A stretch of DNA of 43,996 nucleotides from assembly GCA_018385425.1 (NCBI GenBank), contig JAHBAA010000047.1, forward strand, positions 1 to 43,996, given 5' to 3'. Positions 1 to 9,000 of this stretch are shown piece after piece. The notes under the pieces were generated by a model, which had not been told where the DNA came from, did no database searches, and saw only the letters and a list, made by a program, of their open reading frames with translations. The stretch's first letter is position 1. Every line of letters starts with the position of its first letter. A program made the translations under genes and the position numbers. This DNA is from Acetatifactor sp. (GTDB taxonomy: Bacteria; Bacillota; Clostridia; Lachnospirales; Lachnospiraceae).

Positions 1-1
1 T

Positions 2-109
2 GTCATTCCCAATCCCAGGGGCGGCACAGTGATGCTGGGGGTGGCGGGAATCCTGCACTGTCTGATTTTCGGGAGAAAACTGAAGCAATATCCGTATCGG
101 GACGAGTGA
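2..109 (+). CDS. C-terminal end of an unidentified membrane protein (partial)
   Basis: The window opens inside an open frame that reads about 35 residues to a TGA at 107-109. It contains a glycine-rich hydrophobic stretch (TVMLGVAGILHCLIFG) followed by a basic and charged tail (RKLKQYPYRDE), as expected for a last transmembrane helix with a cytoplasmic end. A terminator follows 32 bases later, which supports a real gene end. The family cannot be told from this fragment. Confidence 0.45.
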   Translation, partial: VIPNPRGGTVMLGVAGILHCLIFGRKLKQYPYRDE

Positions 110-141
110 TCCTGCGATCGGATGAGATGTCAAGGAAAAGC

Positions 142-173
142 AAAGGGCTTCCATTGTGGCGGAAGCCCTTTTT
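142..173 (+). terminator. Rho-independent terminator
   Basis: AAAGGGCTTCC pairs with GGAAGCCCTTT (11 bp, 8-base loop) and runs into a T-rich tract. It closes the transcription unit of the partial gene at the left edge. Confidence 0.85.
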
Positions 174-209
174 GTTTGTCCTTTTGTGGGCGGTTCCTGC
201 CGCTGCCAC

Positions 210-238
210 TTGAAAAAAGTGAGCGGAATTGGTATACT
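210..238 (+). promoter_or_regulatory. Sigma-A type promoter for the AAA+ / alarmone synthetase operon
   Basis: TTGAAA (210-215), 17-base spacer, TATACT (233-238). It lies about 60 bases before the first gene and just after a terminator, so it probably starts the 297-5391 operon. Confidence 0.7.
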
Positions 239-296
239 TATGAGTATCTATGTGGTGAAGACAGTCAGCGATATTGGATGAAAGCGGAGGATACCC

Positions 297-2522
297 ATGA
301 GCTATAGTTTGGATGATTTTTTCAATGGTCTGGGAAGTGTTGGCAAGCCCAATTATTCACTGGAGCAGATCGAGGCAGCTAAGAAGAGACAGAAAAAGAA
401 GGGGGGCTCCTTCCTGGAGAATCTGGAGGCTGTGGCGTCTGAAAAAGAGGATGTCGGGAGAAATCCGGCGGAAAAGAAGACTGTGGGGAAGGAGAAGCCT
501 GCAGCAAAAGGAAAGACTTCCGGGCCGGAAACGGCCGGTACTGTATTGTCCGGTATGGAGCAGGATCTGCAGAGAATGCAGGGGGCACTTGATCGGGCGA
601 GGGCAGCCCAGGAGGCGGTGAGCCGCGCATCCACCAGAACGACGGAGGATGTGGCTGCCAGCATCCGGGAGCTGAATGAAAGCATTGCGAGAGATTTCGG
701 CACACTTCCCTCAGGGGATATGACGACGACATCTGCACCGAAGGCCGCTGAGGCACCCGACAAGGAGACTGTGCTGGAGCATTTCCGGGGACTGAATGTT
801 TCTCTGCAGGAGAAGGTATTCGGGCAGGATGATTTCCTGAAGAAGCTGGTGATCGCCTTTAAGCGCCCCTTTGTGTCCGAGAGGGATCACAACGATGCCA
901 TGAACAGCATCTATCTTACCGGTCCTGCCTGCTGTGGGAAGCACTATGCTCTGTCCGTTCTGACGAAAGAGCTTCACAGCCGCGGGATCATCGGCAGTGA
1001 GGAGATCTATTCGATGGATCTGTCGCTGTATCCGGGCGCTGCCGAGGAGAAGATATTCCTGCAGGATCTGTACGCTGCACTGCAGAGCAAGGCTGCAGTG
1101 ATCTTATTTGAAAATCTGGAGAACTGCCACATCTCTCTGCTCGGCAGACTCAGTGATCTGGTGGCCACCGGAGAGTGTAAGCTGTCCGAGCGCTATGTGA
1201 TGCAGAACGGTCAGCTGATCAATGTGGCAAATGCCTTTGCCGGCAATACCATCGGTTCCTTTGAGGCCAAGGGAAAATATCTGGTATTCTTAAGCTCCAA
1301 GCCGGTGGACAAGCTGGCTGCAGTGATGGGAGCACCCTTTGTCAATGCCCTGGGCGATATCTGCGTGGCGGAGAAGCTTTCGGAGGAAGCAATCAGAAAA
1401 ATCGTGTCAGAGGAAGAAAAGAAGCTGACCTTGAAGTGCAGGAAGCAGCTCTCCTACGAGGTGACCCTGGAGGAAAGCTTCCGAGAGTATCTGCTGGGCC
1501 AGACCTCCAGAGGCCGGGGACTTCGCGGGGTGCTGGACAGCTATCTGGATACGGTGAAGGCGCTGACCGAGCTTCGTCTGGAGAGGGACGATCTGTCTAC
1601 CAATGTCTTGACAGTGAAGTGTGTGGAAGGGGCTCCGGTGATCGTGGCCGGAGAGGAAGAAATCTCTATGCTTTCCCTGCTGCCTTCCGGCTACAACGGG
1701 GAACTGGATGCTGTGAAGGCGGAGATGGATTCCATCGTCGGTCTGAAAGAAGTAAAGGAATATATCTACAGTCTGGAGGAGTACTTCGGCGTTCAGAAGC
1801 GCAGACGGGAGGCCGGACTGAAGGCGGGAGAGGTCAACAAGCATATGATCTTTACCGGCAATCCCGGAACCGGAAAGACAACCATCGCCCGTATCGTCAG
1901 CAAATACTTAAAGGCTATCGGCGTGCTTTCCGGCGGTCAGCTGGTGGAGGTCTCCAGAGCGGATCTGGTAGGCCGATACGTTGGACATACAGCGCCCCTG
2001 GTCAATCAGGTGATCAAGTCCGCCATCGGCGGCGTTCTCTTTATCGATGAGGCCTACAGCCTGCACAGAGGCAGGGAGGACAGCTTCGGTCTGGAAGCCA
2101 TCGATACACTGGTAAAGGGAATCGAGGACAATCGCGATGACTTGATCGTCATTCTGGCGGGATATTCCAATGAGATGGAGGAGTTTTTGCAGTCCAACTC
2201 CGGACTGAAGAGCCGTTTTCCCAATATCATCGACTTCCCGGATTATACCGGCGAGGAACTTTTGGCGATTGCCAGGCTGACGGCAAAGGGCAAGGGCTAT
2301 CAGATCGATGAGGCAGCGGAGGCAAAGCTTCTGGCATATTTTGATTTTGTACAGGCTACCCGCGCCAAGGATGCGGGCAACGGACGTCTGGTCCGCAACA
2401 AAGTGGAGGAGGCGATCTTGAATCAGTCCAGAAGACTGGTGGCTGAGCCGGACGCAGATCTCTCCCTGCTGTTGGAGATGGATTTTGAACTGGAAGAGTT
2501 CGGAGAGAGGATGGACGGATGA
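297..2522 (+). CDS. Double AAA+ protein: degenerate ClpB-like module plus CbbX/SpoVK-like ATPase
   Basis: 741 aa, start supported by GGAGG six bases upstream. Residues 1-150 are charged, alanine-rich and probably flexible or coiled. Residues about 160-440 look like a ClpB second-ring AAA+ module (VFGQDDFLKKL entry), but the P-loop reads GPACCGKH at 209-216, with His in place of Ser/Thr, and the Walker B reads VILFENLEN (268-276), with the Asp-Glu pair lost, so this module is unlikely to hydrolyse ATP. Residues about 480-730 form an intact CbbX/SpoVK-type AAA+ domain: GNPGTGKT (521-528) and LFIDEAYSL (D584/E585). CbbX relatives remodel protein complexes; the target here is unknown. The gene overlaps the next by four bases (ATGA), so translation is probably coupled. 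Confidence 0.85.
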   Translation: MSYSLDDFFNGLGSVGKPNYSLEQIEAAKKRQKKKGGSFLENLEAVASEKEDVGRNPAEKKTVGKEKPAAKGKTSGPETAGTVLSGMEQDLQRMQGALDRARAAQEAVSRASTRTTEDVAASIRELNESIARDFGTLPSGDMTTTSAPKAAEAPDKETVLEHFRGLNVSLQEKVFGQDDFLKKLVIAFKRPFVSERDHNDAMNSIYLTGPACCGKHYALSVLTKELHSRGIIGSEEIYSMDLSLYPGAAEEKIFLQDLYAALQSKAAVILFENLENCHISLLGRLSDLVATGECKLSERYVMQNGQLINVANAFAGNTIGSFEAKGKYLVFLSSKPVDKLAAVMGAPFVNALGDICVAEKLSEEAIRKIVSEEEKKLTLKCRKQLSYEVTLEESFREYLLGQTSRGRGLRGVLDSYLDTVKALTELRLERDDLSTNVLTVKCVEGAPVIVAGEEEISMLSLLPSGYNGELDAVKAEMDSIVGLKEVKEYIYSLEEYFGVQKRRREAGLKAGEVNKHMIFTGNPGTGKTTIARIVSKYLKAIGVLSGGQLVEVSRADLVGRYVGHTAPLVNQVIKSAIGGVLFIDEAYSLHRGREDSFGLEAIDTLVKGIEDNRDDLIVILAGYSNEMEEFLQSNSGLKSRFPNIIDFPDYTGEELLAIARLTAKGKGYQIDEAAEAKLLAYFDFVQATRAKDAGNGRLVRNKVEEAILNQSRRLVAEPDADLSLLLEMDFELEEFGERMDG

Positions 2523-3007
2523 GGCTTCAGATCAAAAATCGCAGATCCAGACTTTCTTCTAAAGAGCAGAGCGAATTTTCCGGTCTTCTGGGAGGATGGG
2601 CGGACTCTCCCAAAATTGTGGAGATGAAGAAATTTATCCAGCATGGAAGTGTGGATACTTATGCGCACTGCAAAAAGGTGGCGGAGACCAGTTTTTGGCT
2701 GAGCCGAAGACTCCATATGAAGGTGGATGAGAAAAGCTTGGTTCGGGGAGCTCTGCTGCATGATTTCTATCTGTATGACTGGCATGACGGGAAACCGGAG
2801 AGAAAAAGACATGGCTTTACACACCCGTTGGTTGCTCTGGCCAATGCAGACAGAGAGTTTTCACTGAATGATATCGAGAGGAATATTATCGGCAGTCACA
2901 TGTGGCCGCTGACGCTGCGGCGTGTGCCGCGCTGTAAGGAAGCGGTACTGGTATGCCTGGCGGATAAACAGTGCAGTCTGATCGAGACACTGTTCTGCCG
3001 CAGATGA
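2519..3007 (+). CDS. HD-domain protein, putative phosphohydrolase
   Basis: 162 aa. The start codon overlaps the stop of the AAA+ gene (ATGA). Candidate metal ligands of an HD fold are visible: His50 (DTYAHCKKVA), the HD pair at 81-82 (ALLHDFYLYDWH), and further histidines at about 98, 102 and 127. HD proteins are metal-dependent phosphohydrolases, often of nucleotides. It lies directly upstream of an alarmone synthetase, which suggests a nucleotide substrate. The ED pair that typical RelA/SpoT hydrolase domains carry after HD is absent, so ppGpp hydrolysis is not established. The substrate is unknown. Confidence 0.75.
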   Translation: MRLQIKNRRSRLSSKEQSEFSGLLGGWADSPKIVEMKKFIQHGSVDTYAHCKKVAETSFWLSRRLHMKVDEKSLVRGALLHDFYLYDWHDGKPERKRHGFTHPLVALANADREFSLNDIERNIIGSHMWPLTLRRVPRCKEAVLVCLADKQCSLIETLFCRR

Positions 3008-3026
3008 GCCGATAGGGTGCAATACT

Positions 3027-3713
3027 ATGGAGAAAAGAGAACTTTGGATACAGGAAAATGTCAAGGATGAGAAGGTTCGGCAGATGATCTACAAGCTGGA
3101 TGACTGCAGGGAACTGATGGCCTATTACAGCTGTGCGATCATGGAGATCGAGACCAAATTCAAGGTGCTGAACACCCAGTTTGCCATCAGGAAATCCTAC
3201 AATCCCATTGAGACCATCAAGACCCGTTTGAAATCCATGGAAAGTATCGTGGGAAAGCTGCAGCGCAAGCATCTGCCGATGGATGCAGCAACCATCGAGC
3301 GGGAGTTAAACGATATCGCTGGAGTGAGAGTCATCTGTCCGTTTATCTCAGATATTTATATGCTGGCGGATTGTCTGCTGGAGCAGGACGATATCACCTT
3401 TATCCAGAGAAAGGATTATATCAAACACCCGAAGGAGAATGGCTACAGAAGCCTGCACCTGATCGTGGAGATCCCCATTTTCCTGCAGGGGGAGAAGCGG
3501 CCCATGAAGGTGGAGATCCAGTTCCGCACCATCGCAATGGATTTCTGGGCGAGCTTGGAGCACAGGCTGCGCTATAAGAAGGAGCTGGACAGTGAGGTGG
3601 CTTCCCGGATCTCTGCAGAGCTGACGGACTGTGCAGAGAACAGTGCTGCATTGGATCTTCGCATGGAGCAGGTCAAGGATGCCATAGAGGGGGAAAAAGC
3701 ACTGCCCAGGTAA
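3027..3713 (+). CDS. Small alarmone synthetase (RelQ/YjbM-like GTP pyrophosphokinase)
   Basis: 228 aa, a single RelA/SpoT synthetase domain without hydrolase, TGS or ACT parts, the size usual for small alarmone synthetases. Recognisable blocks in order: IETIKTRLKS (61-70), DIAGVRVICPF (96-106), KDYIKHPKENGYRSLHL (129-145) and KVEIQFRTIAMDFWASLEHRLRYK (161-184). Such enzymes move pyrophosphate from ATP to GDP or GTP to make (p)ppGpp in the cytosol. It starts 19 bases after the HD gene, with AGGGTG as ribosome binding site. Chain length and motifs fit RelQ better than RelP; the C-terminal helix region is short. Confidence 0.88.
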   Translation: MEKRELWIQENVKDEKVRQMIYKLDDCRELMAYYSCAIMEIETKFKVLNTQFAIRKSYNPIETIKTRLKSMESIVGKLQRKHLPMDAATIERELNDIAGVRVICPFISDIYMLADCLLEQDDITFIQRKDYIKHPKENGYRSLHLIVEIPIFLQGEKRPMKVEIQFRTIAMDFWASLEHRLRYKKELDSEVASRISAELTDCAENSAALDLRMEQVKDAIEGEKALPR

Positions 3714-3758
3714 AGAAGGGAAAACAGCCATGCGGCTGAAAGAAAGGAGAAGCAAAAG

Positions 3759-5042
3759 ATGCAGAACATAGAGTTGATCCGTTCTTCTCTGCTGGCAGGA
3801 GAACTGGATGAAAGACTTCGGGAAGTCTATGTAGACGAAGCAAGGATCGATTACAACAGGGAGAGACTGTTGGGCGCTCTGGACAGATTTCGGGAGCTGT
3901 TTCCCGGGGAAGAGCAGGTGGAGCTGTACAGCGCCCCGGGACGAAGCGAGGTGTGCGGCAATCATACCGATCATCAGAACGGGTGTGTGCTGGCAACCTC
4001 CATCAATTTGGATGCGGTGGCAGTGGTGACGAAAGCAGAGGACGGAATCATTCGGCTCATCTCCGGAGATTTCCCCCTGGAGACCATAGACACAGCCGAT
4101 CTGATGAAACAGGAGGGCGAGCAAGGTACCACTGCAGCTCTGATCAGGGGCGTGGCAGCAGGTCTTACGCAAAGGGGCTATGCGGTCGGTGGTTTTCACG
4201 CTTATGTGACCAGCGATGTGCTGATGGGAGCCGGAATGTCCTCCTCCGCGGCCTTTGAGAGTCTGGTGGGAACCATCCTCTCCGGACTGTACAATGAAGG
4301 CAGGGTTCCTTCCGTAGAGATCGCTCAGATCGGTCAGTATGCGGAGAACGTCTATTTTGGGAAGCCCTGCGGTCTGATGGATCAGATGGCCTGCAGCGTG
4401 GGCGGAATGGTGTTTATCGACTTTGCGGATAAGGCCCATCCGACAGTGCACCCTGTGGCAAGCGATTTTGAGAGTGCCGGGATCAGCCTGTGCATCGTGG
4501 ACACCAAGGGGTCTCACGCGGACCTGACGCCGGATTATGCGGCGGTTCCGGAGGAGATGAACCGGATCGCTGCCGCCTGCGGCAGGGAGCACCTGAGGGA
4601 GGTGCCGGAGGCGGAATTCTATGAGAAGCTTCCCACACTCTGGCAGGAGACTTCCGGCAGATGTGTGCTGCGCGCCATTCACTTCTTTGAGGAGCAGAGG
4701 CGAGTGGCAGCTGCGGTGGAGGCACTTGGGCAGAACGATTATGAAGGATTTCTCAGGGTGATCCGGGCCAGCGGCAATTCTTCCGCGAAGTTTCTGCAGA
4801 ATATCTACAGCCCCAAGGATATTGCAGCACAAAATGTTTCGGTGGCACTGGCTGTCAGCGAGAGCATCCTGAGAGACAGGGGGGTATGCCGTGTGCACGG
4901 CGGCGGATTTGCCGGCACCATCCAGGCATTTGTGAAAAACGAGGCGGTGGCTGAGTACAAGGACAGGATGGAGAAGATTTTCGGCGCAGACAGCTGCCAT
5001 GTCTTGAAGGTACGTCCCCTGGGCGGTATCCGGATGCTGTAG
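3759..5042 (+). CDS. galK: Galactokinase-like GHMP kinase
   Basis: 427 aa, preceded by AAAGGAG. It has the galactokinase signature in variant form, APGRSEVCGNHTDHQNG (59-75; classical GRxNxxGEHTDY), the GHMP ATP loop VLMGAGMSSSAAFE (about 151-164), the catalytic Asp context CGLMDQMACSVGG (about 205) and the last GHMP motif VHGGGFAGTIQAF. The family reaction is ATP-dependent phosphorylation of galactose at C1. No galE, galT or sugar transporter is nearby; instead it sits between an alarmone synthetase and a DUF1292 gene. The Asn-for-Glu change in the signature leaves room for a related sugar substrate. Confidence 0.8.
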   Translation: MQNIELIRSSLLAGELDERLREVYVDEARIDYNRERLLGALDRFRELFPGEEQVELYSAPGRSEVCGNHTDHQNGCVLATSINLDAVAVVTKAEDGIIRLISGDFPLETIDTADLMKQEGEQGTTAALIRGVAAGLTQRGYAVGGFHAYVTSDVLMGAGMSSSAAFESLVGTILSGLYNEGRVPSVEIAQIGQYAENVYFGKPCGLMDQMACSVGGMVFIDFADKAHPTVHPVASDFESAGISLCIVDTKGSHADLTPDYAAVPEEMNRIAAACGREHLREVPEAEFYEKLPTLWQETSGRCVLRAIHFFEEQRRVAAAVEALGQNDYEGFLRVIRASGNSSAKFLQNIYSPKDIAAQNVSVALAVSESILRDRGVCRVHGGGFAGTIQAFVKNEAVAEYKDRMEKIFGADSCHVLKVRPLGGIRML

Positions 5043-5106
5043 TTTCGGTGATGGACCGAGCGAGAAAAAGAACAGAGACGAAGAAAAGGGAAAGGTAGAT
5101 AAAACG

Positions 5107-5391
5107 ATGGCAGAGAAGGGTTCCTTTGTGGCAGTGGTAGACGGAAAGGAGATAACATTCGAGGTTCTGGCTACTTTTGACAATGATGAGACGCACAAAA
5201 GCTATATCATCTATACAGATAATTCTACGGATGAGGACGGCAATGTGAATGTGTTCGCTTCTGCCTATGAGAAGGGCACAGAGAATGTGAGCTTACAGGA
5301 CATCGAGACGGAAAGTGAATGGAAGGATGTTGAGGCAGTGCTTGCCAATATCCAGGAACAGCTGGATCAGTACGCCGAGGAAAAAAAGTAA
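5107..5391 (+). CDS. DUF1292 family protein (YrzB-like)
   Basis: 94 aa, acidic, soluble. The pattern of beta strands (FVAVVDGKEITFEVLATFD, YIIYTDNSTDEDGNVNVFASAYE) followed by an acidic helix is typical of DUF1292 proteins, common in Firmicutes and of unknown function. It is preceded by GGGAAAGG and is the last gene of the operon; no clear terminator was found after it. The role is unknown. Confidence 0.75.
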   Translation: MAEKGSFVAVVDGKEITFEVLATFDNDETHKSYIIYTDNSTDEDGNVNVFASAYEKGTENVSLQDIETESEWKDVEAVLANIQEQLDQYAEEKK

Positions 5392-5563
5392 GCTCTTTTA
5401 CGGATTAAACTGTCAGTTGATAGACATTTTCAGTTGATGGATGGTATAGTATCAATACTGAGATGCGAGTTCTCCCCACAATCAAAAGAATCAGGGTGCG
5501 CAAGTAGAAAATTTTGGCCACTTTTTGTGTAATTTGCCGAAAAATGTCTTTTCTTTTGTTTGT

Positions 5564-5594
5564 TCTGGGAATTGGTACTCAGTTGTGGTAGAAT
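5564..5594 (+). promoter_or_regulatory. Candidate promoter for the YbjN-like / Clp-FtsH unit
   Basis: An extended -10, TGGTAGAAT (5586-5594), lies 39 bases before the start codon; the -35 region (about TGGGAA, 5566-5571) is weak. A second candidate is TAGACA (5421-5426), 18 bases, TATAGT (5445-5450). The 242-base gap 5392-5633 holds no gene that I can support. Confidence 0.45.
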
Positions 5595-5633
5595 AGCAAT
5601 GATAAAGAACAATTAATAAGGAGGGTTTTCATT

Positions 5634-6050
5634 ATGAATATGGCAGCAAAAATCGCAGCAGAGTATTTGCAGGGAGCAGGAGTGAAGATCGACCAGTTCG
5701 GCGATGACATGGAAGTGATTCAGGCCAGATATTCTGCAGACAACGTAGACCGCGTTGAGGTTAGATTGTTCTTTGACGAGGACAATCGCAGTGTGGCAGT
5801 AAGATCCTTCAATATTTGTAAAGTTGCTGAATCTAAGAAGCCTGCAATTTACGAGACTTGTTCCAAGCTGAACGACAAGTTCCGTTGGGTGAAGTTTTAC
5901 GTTGATGAGGACGACAACACTGTTACGGCAGCTATGGATGCTATCATTCAGCTGGATTCCTGCGGTGAGGAGAGCAAGGAGCTGATCCTTCGTACCGTTG
6001 GAATCGTTGACGACGCATACCCTGAATTGATGAAGGCCTTGTGGGCTTAA
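5634..6050 (+). CDS. YbjN-like domain protein
   Basis: 138 aa, acidic, soluble. The arrangement (short helix, strands RVEVRLFFDEDNRSVAVRSFNICKV, helix with LNDKFRWVKFYVDEDDNTVTAAMDAII, then a helix ending in DDAYPELMKALW) resembles the YbjN / type III secretion chaperone-like fold. AGGAGGG sits eight bases before ATG 5634; a second in-frame ATG is at 5640. Only ten bases separate it from the large ATPase-protease gene, so the two are very likely co-expressed. YbjN-fold proteins often act by binding partners, which makes an adaptor or chaperone role possible, but this is inference. Confidence 0.65.
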   Translation: MNMAAKIAAEYLQGAGVKIDQFGDDMEVIQARYSADNVDRVEVRLFFDEDNRSVAVRSFNICKVAESKKPAIYETCSKLNDKFRWVKFYVDEDDNTVTAAMDAIIQLDSCGEESKELILRTVGIVDDAYPELMKALWA

Positions 6051-6060
6051 GGAGACGAAA

Positions 6061-9000
6061 ATGCAGGACGAGATTCTTCAAATCGTAAAGAAATTTGCTG
6101 ATGAGAAGGCCGATGGAAAGCAGGTGACAGTGTATCACCTGCTTTCTGGGTATATTAAGCTTCTCACCATGAACACAAATGCACTGAACGTGATGTTCAG
6201 CGAGAACTCCTCCATGGACAAGGTGAAGGAGATGTATAACACCCTGGAGAGCGAGAACATCGATATCCAGCTGATGCGGCAGGCCTTCCCGCTGATTCTG
6301 GTGTATTCCGGAGATGATGCGGAAAAGAATGTCTGTGTGGGGGATACCATCAAGTCCTATGGAGAGAATTCCAATTCCGTAGAGATCTTCAAGGAGATCA
6401 TGAAGCTGAAGCTTCCCGAACTGGAACTGGTCAAGAAAGGCCGTACACTCAACGACACTCTGACCTATGTGGAGCAGAGATCCGAGGAGAGAGCAGCCAA
6501 GGAGAAGGAAGCCAAGGAGGCAAAGAAGGCTGCTGCTGCCAAGGCTGCGGAGGAGGGAGAACAGACCGGGGAACCTCAAACCGAACAGAAGGAGAAGGAG
6601 AATTCCACACCTGAGGCTCCGCAGGAGGACACCGTCAATCGGGAGCAACAGGAGAAAATGGAGGGGCGAAAGGCATTCCAGGATATCATTATGTCCTCCA
6701 AAAAGCTGTACTCCAATCTTCTCAGCAGAGTAAAGGGACAGGATGAGGCGATCCGCACCTTCGTAGAAGGGTATTTCCAGTCAGAGGTATTCCGTGCCAA
6801 GGAACAGCAGAAAAAACCCAGCGCAGTGTTCCTGTTTGCGGGACCGCCCGGAGTGGGTAAGACGTATCTGGCAGAGACAGCCGCCGAATTTCTGGGGCTT
6901 CCTTTTGCCAGATTTGATATGAGTGAATACTGTGACTATAATTCCAACGGTATGTTTGCCGGAGATGAGAAGAAGTACACCGGTGCAAAGCCCGGTGCAG
7001 TTACTTCCTTTGTGGCCGAGCATCCCAGAAGTGTGATCCTCTTCGATGAGATCGAGAAGGCACATGTGAACATTATCTTCCTGTTCCTTCAGATCCTGGA
7101 CGGAGGAATTCTGACGGACAACTATACGACGAAGCAGGTTTCCTTCAAGGATACGATTCTGCTGTTTACCACCAATGTAGGTCGTTCTCTGTATGAGAAG
7201 AAGAATGAGATGAACCTTTCCACTCTGCCCAAATCCGTGGTGCTGGATGCCATCAAGAAGGAAAAGAATGAGAGAGGCGATCTGGCTTTCCCCAGCGCCA
7301 TCTGTTCCAGATTCGCTTCGGGAAATGTGGTAATGTTCAATCACCTGGAGACCTATCATCTGGTGGATATCGTGCAGGAGAGATTCGAGGCCACCGGAAA
7401 GATGGCAAAGGAGATGTACAGCTACAATCTGATGATCGACCCCAGACTTTCCACCATGTTTCTGTTCAATCAGGGCAGCAATCTGGATGCCAGAACCGCT
7501 TCCAGCCAGAGCTCCATCATGATCAAGAATGAACTCTATGAGTTTGCCAGACATGTGGACAAGCCGCAGGAGGTATTTGAGACCGTAGACAGCTTTACCT
7601 TCACCGTGGATATTCCCAAGGAGAAGTGCGAGGTGAGAGATCTGTTCATTAACTCAGAACAGATGGAGGTGCTTTGCTTCGCGGATGCAGGGGAATTCCC
7701 GGTGGCTGAGACGGAAAAATATAAGCTGGATTATGTGCAGGATATTGAGACGGCCAAGGCACGTCTGCAGAAGAAGGAATATTCCTTCGTCCTGACAGAT
7801 CTGATGTATGGCGGTGTAGAAGTAGATCAGAATCTCTTGAGTCTGGATGACTACGGCACACAGGGTATCGCATTCTTCAAGTGGATCCGGGATTGTTTCC
7901 CCTCTATCCCTGTATACATACTGGAACAGAAGGCTATCAGCATGGAGGACAAGGCAACCTTCCTGCAGCGCGGTGCAAGAGGCTTTGTGGCGGCAGAGGA
8001 CAAGCGCACACTGGAGCGGGAACTGGATCGTCTGGCCGACATTGTCTATCTGCAGCACAGAGCGGACGAGCTCTCCAACCGTCATAAGATCCTGTCCTAC
8101 AACACCATGCAGTATGTTTCTGAGGACAAGAAGAGAGCGTTCATCAAATTCTATGATTTTAAGATCAAGAAGGCCGTGACTGCGGATGCACAGGATGTGA
8201 TGATGGCTGAAAACCAACGGCCTACAGAGAGATTCTCGGATGTGTTCGGCGCTGAAAATGCAAAAGAGGAGCTGAGATACTTCGTGGACTATATGAGATC
8301 TCCCAAGAAGTATATCATTGACGGTGTGCGCCAGCCCAAGGGAATCCTGCTCTATGGACCTCCCGGAACCGGTAAGACCATGTTGGCCAAGGCAATGGCC
8401 GGTGAGTCCAATGCTTCCTTCTTCCCTGTGACAGCCACAGGATTTATGGATAAGTATGTGGGCGAAAGCGAGAGAAAGATCCGCGACCTGTTCGCAATGG
8501 CAAAGAACTATGCCCCTGCCATCATCTTCATCGATGAGATCGATGCCATCGGCAAGGAACGTACCGGAAGCAGCAGCACTGCCCATACCGAGTCTATGCT
8601 CAATGCCCTGCTGACCGAGATGGACGGCTTCGAGGTGGACACAAAGAGACCGGTATTCGTGCTGGCAGCTACCAACTTTGATCTGGACGGCACGACCTCC
8701 GGCAAGCAGTCTGCCATTGATCCTGCGCTTCTTCGACGGTTTGACAACCGCATCTATGTGGATCTGCCCAACGAGGAAGAGAGAAAAGCTTATCTGCAAA
8801 ACCGTCTGGAGAAGTATAAGATCACGACAGTCAAGGAAGGCACCATCGACAATATTGCGAAGCGTACCACCGGAGAGAGTCTGGCGATCCTGCAGAATGT
8901 GTTTGAACTGGCAGTGAGAAATGCCAGAAAGAAGGGTGCGTCTGTGACGGATGAAGACCTGCTCAACGCGCTGGAGGAGTATATGTACGGCGAGAAACAC

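Noticed and set aside
2519-3007. Calling the HD protein a (p)ppGpp hydrolase
   Set aside because: The ED motif that follows HD in RelA/SpoT hydrolases is missing; the neighbour alone does not prove the substrate.
3348-5198. 616-aa minus-strand ORF
   Set aside because: Antisense to the alarmone synthetase and galactokinase genes, crossing gene borders; no domain features.
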